A stretch of 64,000 bases of DNA from positions 61,130,863-61,194,862 of the forward strand of contig CM063284.1 of the NCBI GenBank assembly GCA_032173965.1, read 5' to 3'. Below, one piece after another: positions 37,336 through 50,865 of this stretch. The DNA comes from Sitta carolinensis (lineage: Eukaryota > Chordata > Aves > Passeriformes > Sittidae). Both the position numbers and the translations under genes were made by a program. Position 1 is the first letter of the stretch. Every line of letters starts with the position of its first letter. Under the pieces are notes generated by a model. The model had not been told where the DNA came from, made no database searches, and saw only the letters and a list, made by a program, of their open reading frames with translations.

Positions 37336-38859
37336 CAAGTTTTTGGGATAACATGAAAATCAAAGTTAATAAGATCCTTGTAGCTTCACTTGTTCTTTAA
37401 GCAAGCAGCCTACACTGCTGGATTTGCAGTTAGCAAACAGACACCCATTGTATTAAAAGAATGGCTGTCAGAAGCAGTTTTAGGACATGAAATTTTGCTT
37501 CACTGGAAATCAAAATCTCACTTTCATATACATTCTGCTCTCTTATCTCCATTCCCATCAAACAAAGCAAAAAATATGACAGAAGGTTTTATAGTGCACT
37601 AGAAAATCTATGTGCAAATGGAAGAAACCTAGGCAATTGACAGAAATTCCCAGAAATGTAAATGCCACTGAAGCAATTTTCCAAACTTCACTACCTAAAG
37701 AACCCTAGAGAAAATGCAAATAAAATATCAAAGGTAAACACACAAACTTCTTTTAAGTTCCCCTGCCCCCACTCACTGCAATGCATGCACATGCAAACAT
37801 ACACACAAGGTGTTCTCCCTTTTGCTTGGGTTTCCACTTTATTTTAGTGACTTGATATAGGCCCCAAAATCAATACATGGGAAATAGAGTTTAATGTAAC
37901 AAGTTTTTCTAAAAATTCACCTTCTCTTAATTGTAATGTATAAAATTATTGCATGTGTCCTATATATTAGCACTTAAATTTTGAGATTTGAAGCATGTAA
38001 TAAATGTAAAACAAAAGCAAACCTCCAAACTCCTCTGATGTAAGGCATTCAACCAGAGCAAGCCAGTCACCTGGTGAAGTTTAAGGTTAAGCAAACAAAA
38101 GCCATTACAAAAAAAAATAAAATGTTTTTCCTCTCATTTAACACACCTATATATCTCCATATGTTATGTGACACAATCTGTAATATATTATACAGTTTGA
38201 GAATTCAGGAACATAAGAATAAAAACTATTTTATTTTATTATAGGGGAACATCATTGATTCTCCCACTTTCAAGAAGATTCAAGCTAGACATTAAACTAG
38301 CCAACAGAAGTTGCACTAAATTGCTTCAAAACCAGCAAAGATTCCTTTCAGCCTGATACATCTTGCTGAACTGGACCTGACAGGCAGCAGTAATTTAAGA
38401 AAGTGCAGGTGTTTATTTGCACACCTTGGGTCTATTTTATAGTCCAAAAAACCATGTGTTTCTTCCTATTATACCTCAGAGAAGCTGCTCTGACAGCAGG
38501 CTGGTGAATCTGAGACACAGCATTATCCAAAGTGGTAGCAATAACCACCTCTAGTGTAGTTTTTCCTGCGCCAGTATGATGACAGACTTCCACAGAGGCA
38601 CAGTCAAGCCATTTCCTGCATTCACAAAAGTTGGCCAAAGATACCCTAATTTTCCTCAGACCTGTTCCACTAATTAATATTTTAAAACAAGAAGTAGAAG
38701 ATATCAAGGTTACTGTATTTCTGCTCCAGTTTTAATATACCTTACTGCATACTTCCAAAGATGCACACAATTAAAAAAAAAAAATACACATATTAAATAC
38801 AATCCATTTTCACAGGAATTTGCATATGGATTTCTAGTTAAAGTTATTATTAATAAGCA

Positions 38860-39350
38860 CAGTAAGATTACCAGCATGTGCATTACTACTCTGCATGCAT
38901 TAAAAATGCATCTTTGTCTGCCTTTTTCTTCTGCTTATCTACCCTGTTTAGAATGTTAAACTTCTGTGCTATGTAAATGAAAATATTTAATTATGCAAAG
39001 CAAAGTGGAAAGGTTTACATTATTATAATTGAGTTAAATTCTTTCTGCTTTAAGCTCAAATACTGAGAACATAGCTGAGCATCTGTTAAGAATTTCAAAG
39101 TCTTAAACTGCTGCTTTATAAATTTTAAGAGCTACATGTGAACAATTTGAAGCCTTTTGATGTTAATAAAATTACTGTAATATATTCAGTTTTCATGGTT
39201 AAAATTAAGTGAAGTCTAAAAGCTTAATGCAAATCCAAGGTGAGAAGCAAATTCAGAAAGAAGTTGCTTGTTTGCTGCTATTTTTCAAGTCTCATGGTAA
39301 CTTATAATTGCAAACAAGTGAACAAACAAACGGCTAAGGAAGCTAAAATA
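38860..39350. promoter_or_regulatory. Possible conserved non-coding element (uncertain)
   Basis: The block is dense in homeodomain- and POU-like motifs, such as TTTAATTATGCAAAG, TATAATTG, ATGCATTAAAAATGCAT and TTATAATTGCAAAC. It lacks repeats and coding frames. That texture is common in vertebrate developmental enhancers but is also common by chance in AT-rich DNA. Only cross-species alignment can decide. Confidence 0.2.
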
Positions 39351-41373
39351 GAGCTGTCTCAGGAAAACATCACCTTAAGAGCAACCTGTTCATAGAAAGA
39401 GGTTTCCTTTAGCAAGAGAAAACCTAATGTTCACAGTTGCGTACACAAGAGTGATGAACTCATTAAAAGGTCACGGTGACATACTGAAGACTGCAGTCAC
39501 TTCAAAGGGACACTTGTCCCATGTTTTCACCCAACTATGCTGATGCACGCAGCAAATACACCAGTGTTATGAGCACCAGTGTAGAGCAGGATGCCAAAGA
39601 ACTGTATATTTTTATTAACAGAATTTCATTGAATCCTCACACCACAAATAATCACCAGACTGGCCTTCTACTGGGGTACAGAAGTACAAGCAGTCCGAAG
39701 GAGCTCAAACATACATCATTTGAAAGGAGGTAGGGGAACACTCCTGTTCTGCCAGCTCCACCGGCTGCAAAGTTGTCATTTCTCAGATCTGAAACACCAA
39801 ATTTAGCAGGATGCTTAAAAATATTAAAGAGATAACCTAGTTTATTTTCATGTTCAGACTGTGAGATGCTAGATCATTCTGGCTGTTTACTTTCATACGT
39901 AGTGGTAACCCTCTGTGGGAGCCAGGACATCCTTCTGACTGCCCGGGGAAGATTTATAAGTCACAAGAATTTAGATAGAATGATAATTAGTATGTCACAG
40001 GGTGAAAAAGTAGAATTTGTGGATTTTAGATGAGAGATCAGGGGGCAAAGATGGAGGAAATGGGGTGTGTCCCTGAGCTTCTTCTTCTTCCTCTTGTTCT
40101 CCATCTGCTGTGATGGTGTGGCACATTTGGATTGGTTTAGAACAAAAGTACACTGTACAACATAGTGGATAGATATTGGAGAATTGTTATAAATAAAGCA
40201 CACGTAATTTTCAGTATAAAAGATAATGCCCTCCCAAGGGCAGACAGACGAAGGAGAGGAGAGCACAGCCCGAGGGGGGAGAGAGCACTGGCCTGAAGAG
40301 AAGCTGTGGCAGGCCAGGGAATGAATATGAGATAAACAAAGAATAAACAAATTCCTGAACATGAGAAAACAAATGACTCGACCTCTTCTTCAGACACAGG
40401 GCTGGGGGAAACAGAAAGCCTTCACAGAGACAGAGACAAGTTAAGTTAGGTGAAAGTCAAGGCCACAGAGCTCTCAGAAACTCTAGGAAGGCCCAGACAA
40501 GAAAAACAAAGCAGCAAGAAAAAAACCATATATTTTTATATTTGAAAAAAAAAACCTAACACCCTCTTTTTCTCTGATCAACCTCTCCATGTTCACATGG
40601 TCAAAACACATCTGGTTCACTAATTTGGAGCTGTTCTATAAAGTTTCAGACATTCCCTGCCACATACTGGAGTGTCTGGTCTTGCTCCTGTGCCATGGAA
40701 GTGCTTACAACCCTCAGCAATGGGAGGAGTTTTAAAATTTTTTAGATTAATATTTAGGATGCAAAGCTCTTGACCATGCCTGACTGTGCTGTTCAAGTGA
40801 AACTCCACCAACCTTCAAGATCCAACATCTTCTCCTCACCCAGGCTTCCTCAGGTAGGGGAAGCAACAGTATCCTCAAACACGTACTCAGTTGCTGGTTG
40901 CCCTTCAGATGCTGATGGTTTAAACAAAGGAATGTGGGCAGCAGCTTTTGGCTAGAGGTTTGATCAGACTAATTTGCTTTGCCCATCCCATACTCTGGAA
41001 TACCTGTACCAGCTGAGCAGGATGATAGGACTCGATGCACGCTCACTGTTGTGTTGGCAGCACCACAGCATCACCTCCTCCGAGAGGCTGAGGGATGATT
41101 TTGAAATAAAGTATTATGGAGTCACACTAACAACTCCACAATTGCAACTGAAATTTGCTTTCCACTACAGGCCAAGTTCTAATGCTTGTCTCAGGGCAGA
41201 AATGGATGAAACTACTTAGCTAATTACAAGCATGCATACTGAGCTGTGATGTTAATATCTAATTATTTGGACTCTAAATATAAGCAGATTTGAGCTTTTT
41301 TACCACTGCTTATGTATGCTTTCTTTGGGTAACCCAACACTGGGCAGCTGTGGGGGTTTTAAGGTTAAATTGG

Positions 41374-41381
41374 TATAAAAG
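41374..41381 (+). promoter_or_regulatory. Isolated TATA-box-like motif
   Basis: TATAAAAG sits in the context TTAAATTGGTATAAAAGC and is followed by the GC-richer CATCCGGGCCCCAACCCC. That is the arrangement of a TATA core promoter about 25-30 bp upstream of a start. It could be a remnant LTR promoter. No transcript evidence is visible. Confidence 0.2.
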
Positions 41382-43149
41382 CATCCGGGCCCCAACCCCA
41401 GCTTGAGCCAGCATTTCTGCTGGGTTTCTCACTTGGCACAGGCTACACTTTATACTGACTGCATAATTTGAAGTCTCTGCCTCACTTGCTTATCCCCCAC
41501 ACAGCCTCCAAAGGAAAAACCTCACACCACCGAAGGCATTAAAATGCATTAAGCTGGATAACTGCAAAATGTCATGAGCCCTTACTGACTCCATGGTTTA
41601 AATGTGGGTTTTAATAGAGGTAATATTTCTTCATTGCTAGCCAGTGCAAGATTTGTTACCTACACAATGACTCAACTATGACATCTTTTATGAGTGATAT
41701 GTTAAACTAATTAACATTAACCTAGCAGAAGATTCAAGCATAAATTAGAAACCATTTCAGTTAAAGATACAGAGAACTTCTATACTGATAATTTTCCCCA
41801 AACAAAAGACGCTGGCCTTCGAAGTATGAGATTTCCTTTTAAAATGAACTGGTTCAGAATAATTATGCTGCTTTTCTTTAAATACAATTTGTACTTATTT
41901 CAACATAAAATAATAAGGCATCTGCAGCTAGCATAGCAATTCTAAATCCAAGAACGGAAGAGCCAAGACAGAACAAGACCCTTACAAAAACTATAAGTCA
42001 CATTAAGTACTCTATTATGTTTAATGAATTGTTTGCTCCCCTTCAGCCAGTAATGCCTATAAATTTTGCCAGCTCTTCTATAGAGCAAGTGTGGCCCTAC
42101 ACCCAAATGCAGGCATCAACTGGTTTTGGCAATATTCTTCAGAGTCTCTATCACTCATATTTTAACACTTATTCTTACACTAGATATATTAGCAAAAAAT
42201 TACCAGAAGTATGTATCTATGTTGTCCAACAGATACACCAATATCCTTCCAGTGAGTGCACCCTGGTTCTCTTTAGAGACACACTAAGTGGTTGTAACTC
42301 CCTCAGAAGCTAACTACTATCAAGTAGCTCTTTGGCAAGTGGTTATTATATTACATTCAACCCCCGCCTCTCCATAGTGATTCTCCTTTTGTTTTTCATA
42401 GAAGAAATTGATCTTACCTAAACAGAGCTAGATATACCCTGTCTGACTTACTGTGTTTTGCAGTGATGGCAGTATATGATCCACAACAAGTTTTTTGCCA
42501 AGAAGTTAATTCAGGCACTGACCTGAAATAACCAGGTCTTCATCTCTCTTCTCAGCCTGAGAGCATTCAGAAAAAAAAAAAAAAATTAAAAAGACATCCT
42601 GCTCCTCTTACACAAATTATGGACATAAACCACTGCACAGGGTAGAAAACCACACAGGATGTGTGTTAGATGCAAAATGGCTCCTGGCAGCTCCTGGGGT
42701 GTTTGTGCAGCACTGTTCATACTAAGCAACCAGAAGCCTAAAATATACACTGCCCTAATCCAGCAACCATCACTCAGATGCATCATTTCTGATAGAGCAG
42801 AGCAACAAACCAGAGAGCTCCCTGCCACTTCGTTTTTAGAAACAATCTACCAGAGTACAGCAAGTGTGCAAATCCTTATTTTTAATAATGACATTTTTCA
42901 ACATCTACAATATGCTCTCCTACGAAGTCATCGGACATCCCAACTATGCTTCACAGGACTGCACCAACACTATAAGAAAATACTCAGGATGTATAACCCT
43001 GAGCAACAATCTCAACAAAAGAATGAATTCTTATTCTGCCTCTTTACTCTCTTATTCTCTCTGATCTGTCATAACTTACTGCCTTTCACAACAGAGTTCA
43101 GGGGAAGAAACCTATTTCAACTGCAACGCGCAATCCAAGGTCAAAGTGG
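41382..43149. other. AT-rich DNA with one 186-codon open frame
   Basis: A plus frame is open from 42659 to 43219, the longest in AT-rich DNA here, and ends just beyond the palindrome at 43150-43193. The translation shows no domain, and by rough estimate about one such frame is expected by chance in a window this size. A16 lies just downstream at 43338-43353. Confidence 0.35.
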
Positions 43150-43193
43150 CAGATTGATTTCTTTGCATTTGCAAATGCAAAGAAATCAGTCTG
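43150..43193. repeat. 44-bp near-perfect inverted repeat with no spacer
   Basis: The arms 43150-43171 and 43172-43193 are complementary except at 43154/43189 (G-T). The core CTTTGCATTTG/CAAATGCAAAG contains two head-to-head octamer-like POU half-sites (ATGCAAAG). Because the block is its own complement, both strands encode the same peptide LISLHLQMQRNQS. It could form a cruciform or, if transcribed, a tight hairpin. It is not a Rho-independent terminator or a miRNA precursor, since it has no loop. Confidence 0.9.
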
Positions 43194-46191
43194 GGAATGG
43201 TTCTGGTCTTCCTTCGTAAACATCCTTTCACTTGTCTCAAACAGAGGTCCACTAATACATCTACCCTGCGTGGAGTACACAAGTAGCATTCCATACATAG
43301 CTTTGACTGCATTCAAAACAATCACTACTGAAGATGTAAAAAAAAAAAAAAAATTAAAAATAGTCACCTCTAGCCAATTAAAGTATTACACTGTATATAA
43401 TTTAAAGCAATGACTTCCACAAAAATCAACACACACAGTGAGAACATCCACATAAATACATTATACATATTCACACCAAAAATTAAGCCATATTGATTGA
43501 TTAAACTAATTTTTAAGTGCTCGTCAAAGGTACATTTCAGCTCTGCCTTGTTGCTCTTCAGTGGTGCCTTTTGAAAGGGCAAAGGGGAAGACTGAGCAGT
43601 ATGCATAAAAGCATTTTGCAACTGATTATGATGAATTCTTTCTACTGACACTTTTACATTATATGTTTTTTTAACTTATCAGAATATGCACACAGGATGG
43701 ATGAATTTTAAGAAACAAACTGTTAAATTGGATAGGAAATGTTTCATTTTGAGTACCCAAAAATCCAAAACAAAGAGGGAAGACAGCATTGAAGACCACC
43801 AACTAAAGACAACAAGAAGCAAGGTGTGGAAAAGAACAAGACACTGCTCCAAACAGAGAGGAAAAAAATCACTTTTCTCATTGATGAAGCTGCCTCGAGC
43901 ACATCTTTGTTTCTGGACTCCATAGTATGCAATTATATATTTTTATACCTAAAATATAAACATGCAATGTATGTGTTTACACACATAGGTACTCTGGTGT
44001 CTGATTTGCTTTTCCAAAATCTCCAGCCATCAGTACCACCACTGTCAACAGCAACTATTATTTAGCTCTATGAAAAACTGACCCGGATGGCTGGATTTAG
44101 ACAGAACAGCTCAAACTGGTGGCTAAATAGGAAAAAAATGTGCTCTGGACAACCCAAATTGACTGACAAAAATATTTCAGGCATTAATTTTGAGCTTCTA
44201 CACACAACAATAAATACCAGGAAGGTGCTAATTATGTATTTTATTAAACAAGGCATTTAAAATAAACTAGTATCAAATTAATCTTCCATTTAGATGTGTT
44301 GTGTGGTCCAAGACCAATCTCAATGGACATTAAGCAAATTGTTCATTCGTTTCTTTGGGAAGAGGGAGCAACTGCTCTTATTGCTGCATTTAAAACTTCC
44401 TTTTCAGTCCTATTACCAGGTGAAATGCTGTCAGGAACACACACCAGACTATAACCCCTTCCTGCACTGCTCAAGCACTGAAATTCCTGCAGAGGATGTA
44501 TATCAAACCCTGCCAGGATCTCAGACACAGATTTTAACTGCATGCAAAAGGAAAGCTGTAAAGCCACATAATGCATAGATTTAAGGCTATAAAAATAATG
44601 TATACAAATCCTGAAGCTGAGAGGCAACTGCATGACAAAGAACAAGTTTCTGGGTTTAAAATTACATTTCTTTCATTCCTTCTTTTTCAAGTGCAATTTC
44701 AATAAATTTTTAAAAAATTAAAAATTTAAAAAATAATAATTGGGAGGGAGGGAAAAAAAAAAAAAAAGCCAGGCATCAAAAAACACAAAGTTGTGAACTT
44801 GAACTACCCTTCTTTCCAGGGTCTGATTTTCAGTGAGGAGCCATGCCTATACAAGATTCATAAGTCCACTCCAGGAGCTCAAATGAATAAAACTACTGGC
44901 TTCATGGCATCATAAAACCTTGAAAACGGCAAAATTAAGCCCCATAGATTGATGATTAAAAACCTGCTATCTTATCTATCTTTTTAACAAAAAGGCAAAG
45001 CCTCTTTGTTAAGGGCAAGGGAGCATCTCTTTCAACGCTCAAAACCCAAAGCCTTGAAACAACAGCCTCTCTACAAAGCACAACGGAGTTCATGCTCCCA
45101 CACACCCCCGGGAGAGTCCAATGAAAAGCCCCCTGAACTACCACCAGCTCAGGTCAGGTCCAGCACCAGCAGAGCTGAAGTCACATCATACCCAAGCCAA
45201 GTAGAGAAGCAACAATTGACGTATGAAGTACAGTAGCACAATTAGCCAAAGTAGCTTACAGGCCTAATTTAATACCCTGCACAGCAGCACAGCAGCTTGC
45301 ACCAAAAGCATCAAGTTACTTAAAAACATCTCAGTGTTCACTGCATAATCTAGGGTACCTTCTTATGTATTCCGGAGCCACCACAAATTTCATTATTTTC
45401 AGAGGATAGAACCAAAGGTCAGTTTTCAAATTCTGAAAGATAACTAAATGAGCAGCCACACAAAATTTCACCTCTGAGATAATCTGAAAACAACATGTGC
45501 AACTCCTGAATCACTTGCCTAAATTAATTGTTGCCTTGAATAGTCTTACAAAGAGAAACAGAAGATAGTAAGTTGTAGCCTCAATTGAAGGTTGCACTGA
45601 CTTGGGGAGTAATTTAATGCAAAATATGCAAAGCAAAAGTTAACTTTGTTTCCTTTCACAGCATTAAACAGCACAATTTTTTCACACACCAAAAAGAAGC
45701 CAATACTACTGATGTCTGAGATATTTATAACTTATGCACAGGCATTTAAAGATTTCACTCCATTTTCCTATTAGAAATGCTCTGATGGCACAGGCGTCCT
45801 GACACATAAATTATGACAAACAGCTTCTCATCCATTCCCACAAAATCCACGTCTCTTTTCTCTATCCCATCGATCACTAGCAACTAGCCCTTGTTTTCAA
45901 AATGTCTCACCATTTCCTTTCCTCACCAATAATCAGTGGCTCACAACCAAGCCAGACTCCATCCTTATCAGCCCAGAATACTCACTCCCACTGCCCACTT
46001 ATTAATTTTATGGCAATCATATGCCTCATCCTTCCATTCCCAGCCATCTCCCCAGCCTGCAAGAAATTCCGTGAAAGCATTCATGATTCTACTTCAGTGC
46101 TTTCTTATCTCTGACAGCGACATAGCACTGGCATCCAAAGCAACACCACACTCATTGGCCCATGTGGGACTTAGAGCTTCAGAAATAATTT

Positions 46192-46216
46192 ACAAAACAA
46201 AACAAACAAACAAACA
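46192..46216. repeat. (CAAA)n microsatellite
   Basis: ACAAA/CAAA units are repeated about six times and followed by CAGAAAATAG. Confidence 0.85.
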
Positions 46217-48179
46217 GAAAATAGACAGAAAAATTTGTACTGGAACATTTGGAACCTTTATGAGGTATCAAAATACAGTTTATTTCATAGACTTGCAACT
46301 TTGTTCTTAAATAGAAGGATTGCAGTTTTAGGTTACAAGTATAAAGAAATGGAATCACTTTTCAATTCTTAGCAGTAGTAGACACATCTGGACTAGGTAG
46401 AAGCTTTTTCTCCTCTTCTTTGTAAAAATACAATTTCTTCTCACTAATCTACAATATTCATGGATTTAAATACAGAATCCACACTTATACTAGTCTCATG
46501 ACCTTTCAGGGAAATACTACCTCTGTCCTTGAAGGCCAGAACTAATTTTGTGTTAAAATATTCTAAATCCCCCTATCTTATCCATTTCCCCCTACCAAAA
46601 ACATCTATGCATTTCAATCAATGAAAGGTCAGGATATCAAGCACAATATGACCCTACTTCAGGCTTCACAAACAGTTTGTGATAAATTTCATGTTATGAC
46701 AATACAAGGAAAAAAAAAAAGAATAAAAATAGAATCCATTAGTGACTTGGAAAGCTTCTTGCTACATAAAATAAATCCAATCAAGAAACAGAAAACGATT
46801 CCAGACACCATATGCCTCTGTCCTGACATTACTGAGAGCACTTTACAGAAAACGCAGGTTGCATGTTGGAAGCTTTGTTTTCATTATAAGTCTTCATGCA
46901 ATTATTTCTCAATCATAACTGCAATACAAGGTGTGGGGGATTGTGATTTGTGTAAACCCACACTCAGATTTCAAGTGGAAGCTCTTGCTTTCCAGCCTTG
47001 GTTGACTTCCTTGCACCTCTCATAAAAATTTGCTCTGACAAGAAAATAAACAAACTGTACTCCAGTGGTTATATTCCTTCTGTAAGAATACTGTACCTCA
47101 AGTTGCATAATAAGGTGACAAACAAGTGAAACGAGAAAAATAAAGATCATATTTGCAATTTTGATTTCTGCTATAGTAAGCTACATGATTTCACACGAGA
47201 GATTCAACCAGCCTTGAGCAAAATTTGGAGGGAAAAATCTATTATCAATTATCAATAGCATTTTCTATGGAACCAAAGATATGAAGACAACTCCATTCTA
47301 ATAACGTGCCCTGATATACAGCTTCCATCTTGCTTTCCCAGTGAAGATAATGAAGTGACTGTTTACCATGCTGGCCTCCTCACAGTTGCCCAATACTCTT
47401 CAGAGTGCTCAGGATCCCTTTCAGGGACTAACAATCCTATGTCCAAAAGCTGTCCCGCAGACTTTTACTCAAGAATCAAACTGTGCCTCTTAATCCTGAG
47501 GAGGGAACTCTGATGAAGCCTCCAGGGAGGAAGGCTTCTTTGTCCTTCACTGCCAGGAGTGGGGCATCCCACAGGAGTGGTGAAAAGCAGCAGGCTCTCA
47601 GGAAAGCATCCCAACCTCCATTTTGCATCAGGAACCCCCCCAGGTGGGGACATACATGGGTCTGCAGAAATTTCTACACTTGACAATTCTGGAGTTCATG
47701 CATCCAGAAAAACACTTCAACCAAAGGGAAGAAACAGTCAAAGAAATAAAGTCATTATCACCTTTTCCTTTCTACCTTCCTAGATATTAATGGACAGGAA
47801 GTTACTCCATATACCATCTCCTCTACCATCTAAAAATCTGGCAGTAATAAAACCTGCCCTGTTCTCCTCAGCCCATTCTTCAAAATGTGCAACTCCAACA
47901 ATGCAACTCACCTGCCCACACACACTATCCTGTAAAATTTGAACTCCTTGCAGCCTGTTAAAACTGTTCCACATTCAGACTGGGTTGGCCCGAAAGACCC
48001 TCATGCGTACTCTTACCTCTGTTACACAGAGCAAAATGCTTTCTCAAACAACCAAGTACATTAACTAAAATACTTTCTTAACTGAGAGCACAGTTCAAAA
48101 GAGGAATCACTGATCAAACTGTCTGGATTTGGTTCAATTTGTTTAGGTGCAAATTCTGCTACCAGATTACAATTCTAGG

Positions 48180-48720
48180 GTAGGCTTGTGAGGGGGAGTT
48201 CAGAACTCCCACTGCCCCAAAACCATGATGCCTCAGGACACCTGCAAAGATTTCAATCACCTTCCAGGATAGTCACAAGCAAAGCAAGCAACTACCAAAC
48301 TGCAACCAAAGACAAATCACAGAAAGAACTTCTTTCCCACACTTCAGGGTTGCAAACCCAAAAACTTCCTCTCAAGCAGCAGCTCCTCCCAACCAGTCCT
48401 CTCTGAGAGCATCAAGGCTCCTTCCTACCCCAAGTAAGGCAGGTGGCCCCATCATCCCTCCCAGGGCCCAGCTGCTGCTCCTTCCCCATGGTTCTCAGCC
48501 TCCACTCAACCTCTCCTGCATCTGGCTGCTTTGCTGGGACTGCTCCCAGGATAAAAGTACTGGAACACTCCAGCCAGGGCCCCCAGAAAGCATTTCCCCC
48601 ATCTCTCTGCAAGCCCAAAAAGGGGCTCATCTCTTACCAGGGCAGCACATCTCCCACCTGGGAACTACCACATCGAACACCTTCTTTCTGACCCAGCTTT
48701 TCCTCTCTCTGCAGATCTCA
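48180..48720. other. GC-richer block of unknown origin
   Basis: The sequence is C-rich, with 'ctcccagggcccagctgctg' and a GGATAAAAG motif near 48550, set in AT-rich DNA. It might be a decayed LTR or other repeat. I could not match it to one, and no exon is evident. Confidence 0.25.
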
Positions 48721-50558
48721 TCTCCAAATAGGAGAATGATTCTTTCCATTTTATTGGAAATAGTCCAAAGAAATTTGAAGATGGATAAGCTGTAAATCTT
48801 AACAGTTTGTCACCAAGTTATTAATGTCTGAAATGTTCAAAGTACAAACAAATGCAAATACATCTAATAATTTGCCAGAATATTATGACAATGATGAAAT
48901 TCAATTTACACAAACTCTCAGATTAAGCTAAGGAGTAGTTTCTGTATCTTATCAATTATAAGTAAAAATTCCCCTCAGTTTTCAGTACTGATGAAAATTA
49001 ATAGTTTTCACACAAATAAACTAACTGTTACCACTTATGTTCAATTTAGTTTTCCTAAAGAGTGGCAAGTGCCTGAGAAGAAACTCAACTAGAACAAAAT
49101 CTTCACAGAAACAAAAAAGGAGTACAGTTTTTATTTTCTTTAAATAGATAAAAATAATAACTGGGCTTCTTTTCCAAGATGACACTAGATAGCAGCTCTA
49201 AATATTTTCATCCACACAATCCATTTATTATTCTTACTTTTCTCCTTCCATAAACAGTCTAAGACTTTCCATTTTTGAGACTTCAAATTAAAGACTTTCA
49301 TATGGCTAGCCTCAGTCATACAAACTTCAGAAATAGTATAAATGCAGAACAATATTAAGACCGTAAATCTAAATGTAAATTAATTGCATCCAGTACGCAA
49401 CAAAAAGCTTACCCTCAATAATTGAGAAAATTAAGAGTAGGTCTTTATTAAAACACAGTCAGAACCAGGAAATTAGAACGGCATTGCTTCTTGTATCTCT
49501 GTTTACAACAAGAAAGGATCACAAGTGATTATTCTTTCAGATTTCTGTTTCGCTCTAAAGTAGGCCAGCCAGCTCAGCACTTTTCTTAAGATTATGAATA
49601 CTTGTCTGCCCTACATATGGTTTAGGCTGAAACCAATCAGTTGAGCTGAAACATGAAGCAAAACCAACTATTTTCATGTCCTTCACTTTCAGCTGTAATG
49701 AAGAAGTGCACAGAACAGGTATAAAAGGATCAGATATTAATACTTATAAAATTTGCTTTGTCATTAGCACAGTTCACTAAGGAGCTCGCTGATTAACACT
49801 TCATCTAGATTCAAGAATAATTCGTTATTCATTAATAGCTCTTGTTTTCTCTGCTAGTTTCCAGTTCATTTTTGTACATTGATTACCCCATTTAGTAAGA
49901 AAACTGAGTGCTGAACTGCAACCAGTAGACTTTCACATTACTAGGACATTCAGGATGCAAACACACTCTGCAAGAAGCCTTACATCAAAACTTTAAAAAC
50001 ATATGAAACAGAAGAATTCCTTGAATTTTTAACTGAAATATTTTGTCTGCTCTTTCTCCCCCACACAAGCCATCCTTAAGATTTTAGTTGATATTTGGAG
50101 GAAGAGAGGTTAAATAATAGGAGGTTGCTATCTTGAGGTCAAAATAGGAAACAGTAACGTCTTAAAACAAACTGGGCTGTTTGGAAGATTGGAACTGCAA
50201 AAAGTGCTTTGCTTAAATTCTTTTAAACTTATTTTCCTTAAAAGTTAGGTAATCTCATTTTCTAGAGCTGCTAAGCACTCAATGACCCTATGAAGTCATT
50301 ATCTTCAAAATGTAAGTTAATTATGGAAAATAAACTTTCATATTCTGGTTTTCCTTTTCCATTTAAGATACAAACATTGTCAAATTGATAGTATGACATT
50401 TCTGTCAGATTAACACCACTCAGAACTCTTGGCAGGTACCAGCAGCAAGGCAAAGAAAGAATAAATAAAAGGCTACAAAGCAAGTTTGTTAAAAACAGAC
50501 AATGAGCTTAGTATTTTGATATATGAGACAGTATTTTTGCACCAGGGGAGAAGCATAC

Positions 50559-50865
50559 CTTCCATCAGCTGCAGAACCTTGGTGTCAGATGGTGATATAA
50601 TCCAAATGGGTCTCAGCAGCATGTTCCACAAATATCCACAAGTTTCAGCACGGGACTTTTCCACTTCCCCAGGAGACCGTTAACCATTAGTATGAATTCG
50701 AACACCTGAGATGTTAATCAGATGTATGGTCCAGTCTGAACCATGTTAAACAGCCCTGAGGAATCCCAAGCTGTATTCCACCATTCGAAGAGTAATGCAA
50801 TATGGCACCCATCAGAGCCTGACGTTCTGGCAACCATCCCATTTTCCCAACAATCACGTTGTGAC
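50559..50865 (-). other. Candidate (probably non-coding) exon, minus strand
   Basis: On the minus strand the acceptor TTTTTTCTCGTATTCGAACAG precedes 307 bp, which end CAGCTGATGGAAG and are followed by GTATGC, a good donor. One frame is open for the first 49 codons (including NVIVGKMGWLPERQALMGAI), then stops. The whole segment is therefore better read as an untranslated exon, or as two overlapping alternatives using internal AG sites. It lies about 2.5 kb downstream of the first-exon donors in the 53 kb CpG island, as expected for a second 5' UTR exon. Base composition is more balanced than in the flanks. Confidence 0.35.

Larger units (their letters stand above)
35311..41346. other. AT-rich DNA without recognisable genes
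   Basis: It holds an AT palindromic repeat (37285-37335) and a candidate conserved non-coding block (38860-39350). The 133-codon minus frame at 39961-40362 has no recognisable domain and sits in GA-rich sequence. No exon pair was found. Confidence 0.45.
43194..50558. other. AT-rich DNA without recognisable genes
   Basis: It includes A16 (43338-43353), an AT-only tract with an A-run at 44697-44768, (CAAA)n at 46192-46216 and a GC-richer block at 48180-48720. The 134-codon plus frame 46621-47025 is lysine/isoleucine-rich and has no recognised domain. Confidence 0.45.

Noticed and set aside
43150..43193. miRNA precursor or terminator hairpin
   Set aside because: The palindrome has no loop and there is no terminator logic in a vertebrate nuclear context.
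42659..43219. 186-codon plus-strand frame in AT-rich DNA
   Set aside because: Roughly one such frame is expected by chance. The end is shaped by the palindrome, and no homology is recognised.
46621..47025. 134-codon plus-strand frame with a protein-like start
   Set aside because: Composition follows the local AT richness, and there is no known motif or splice or promoter context.
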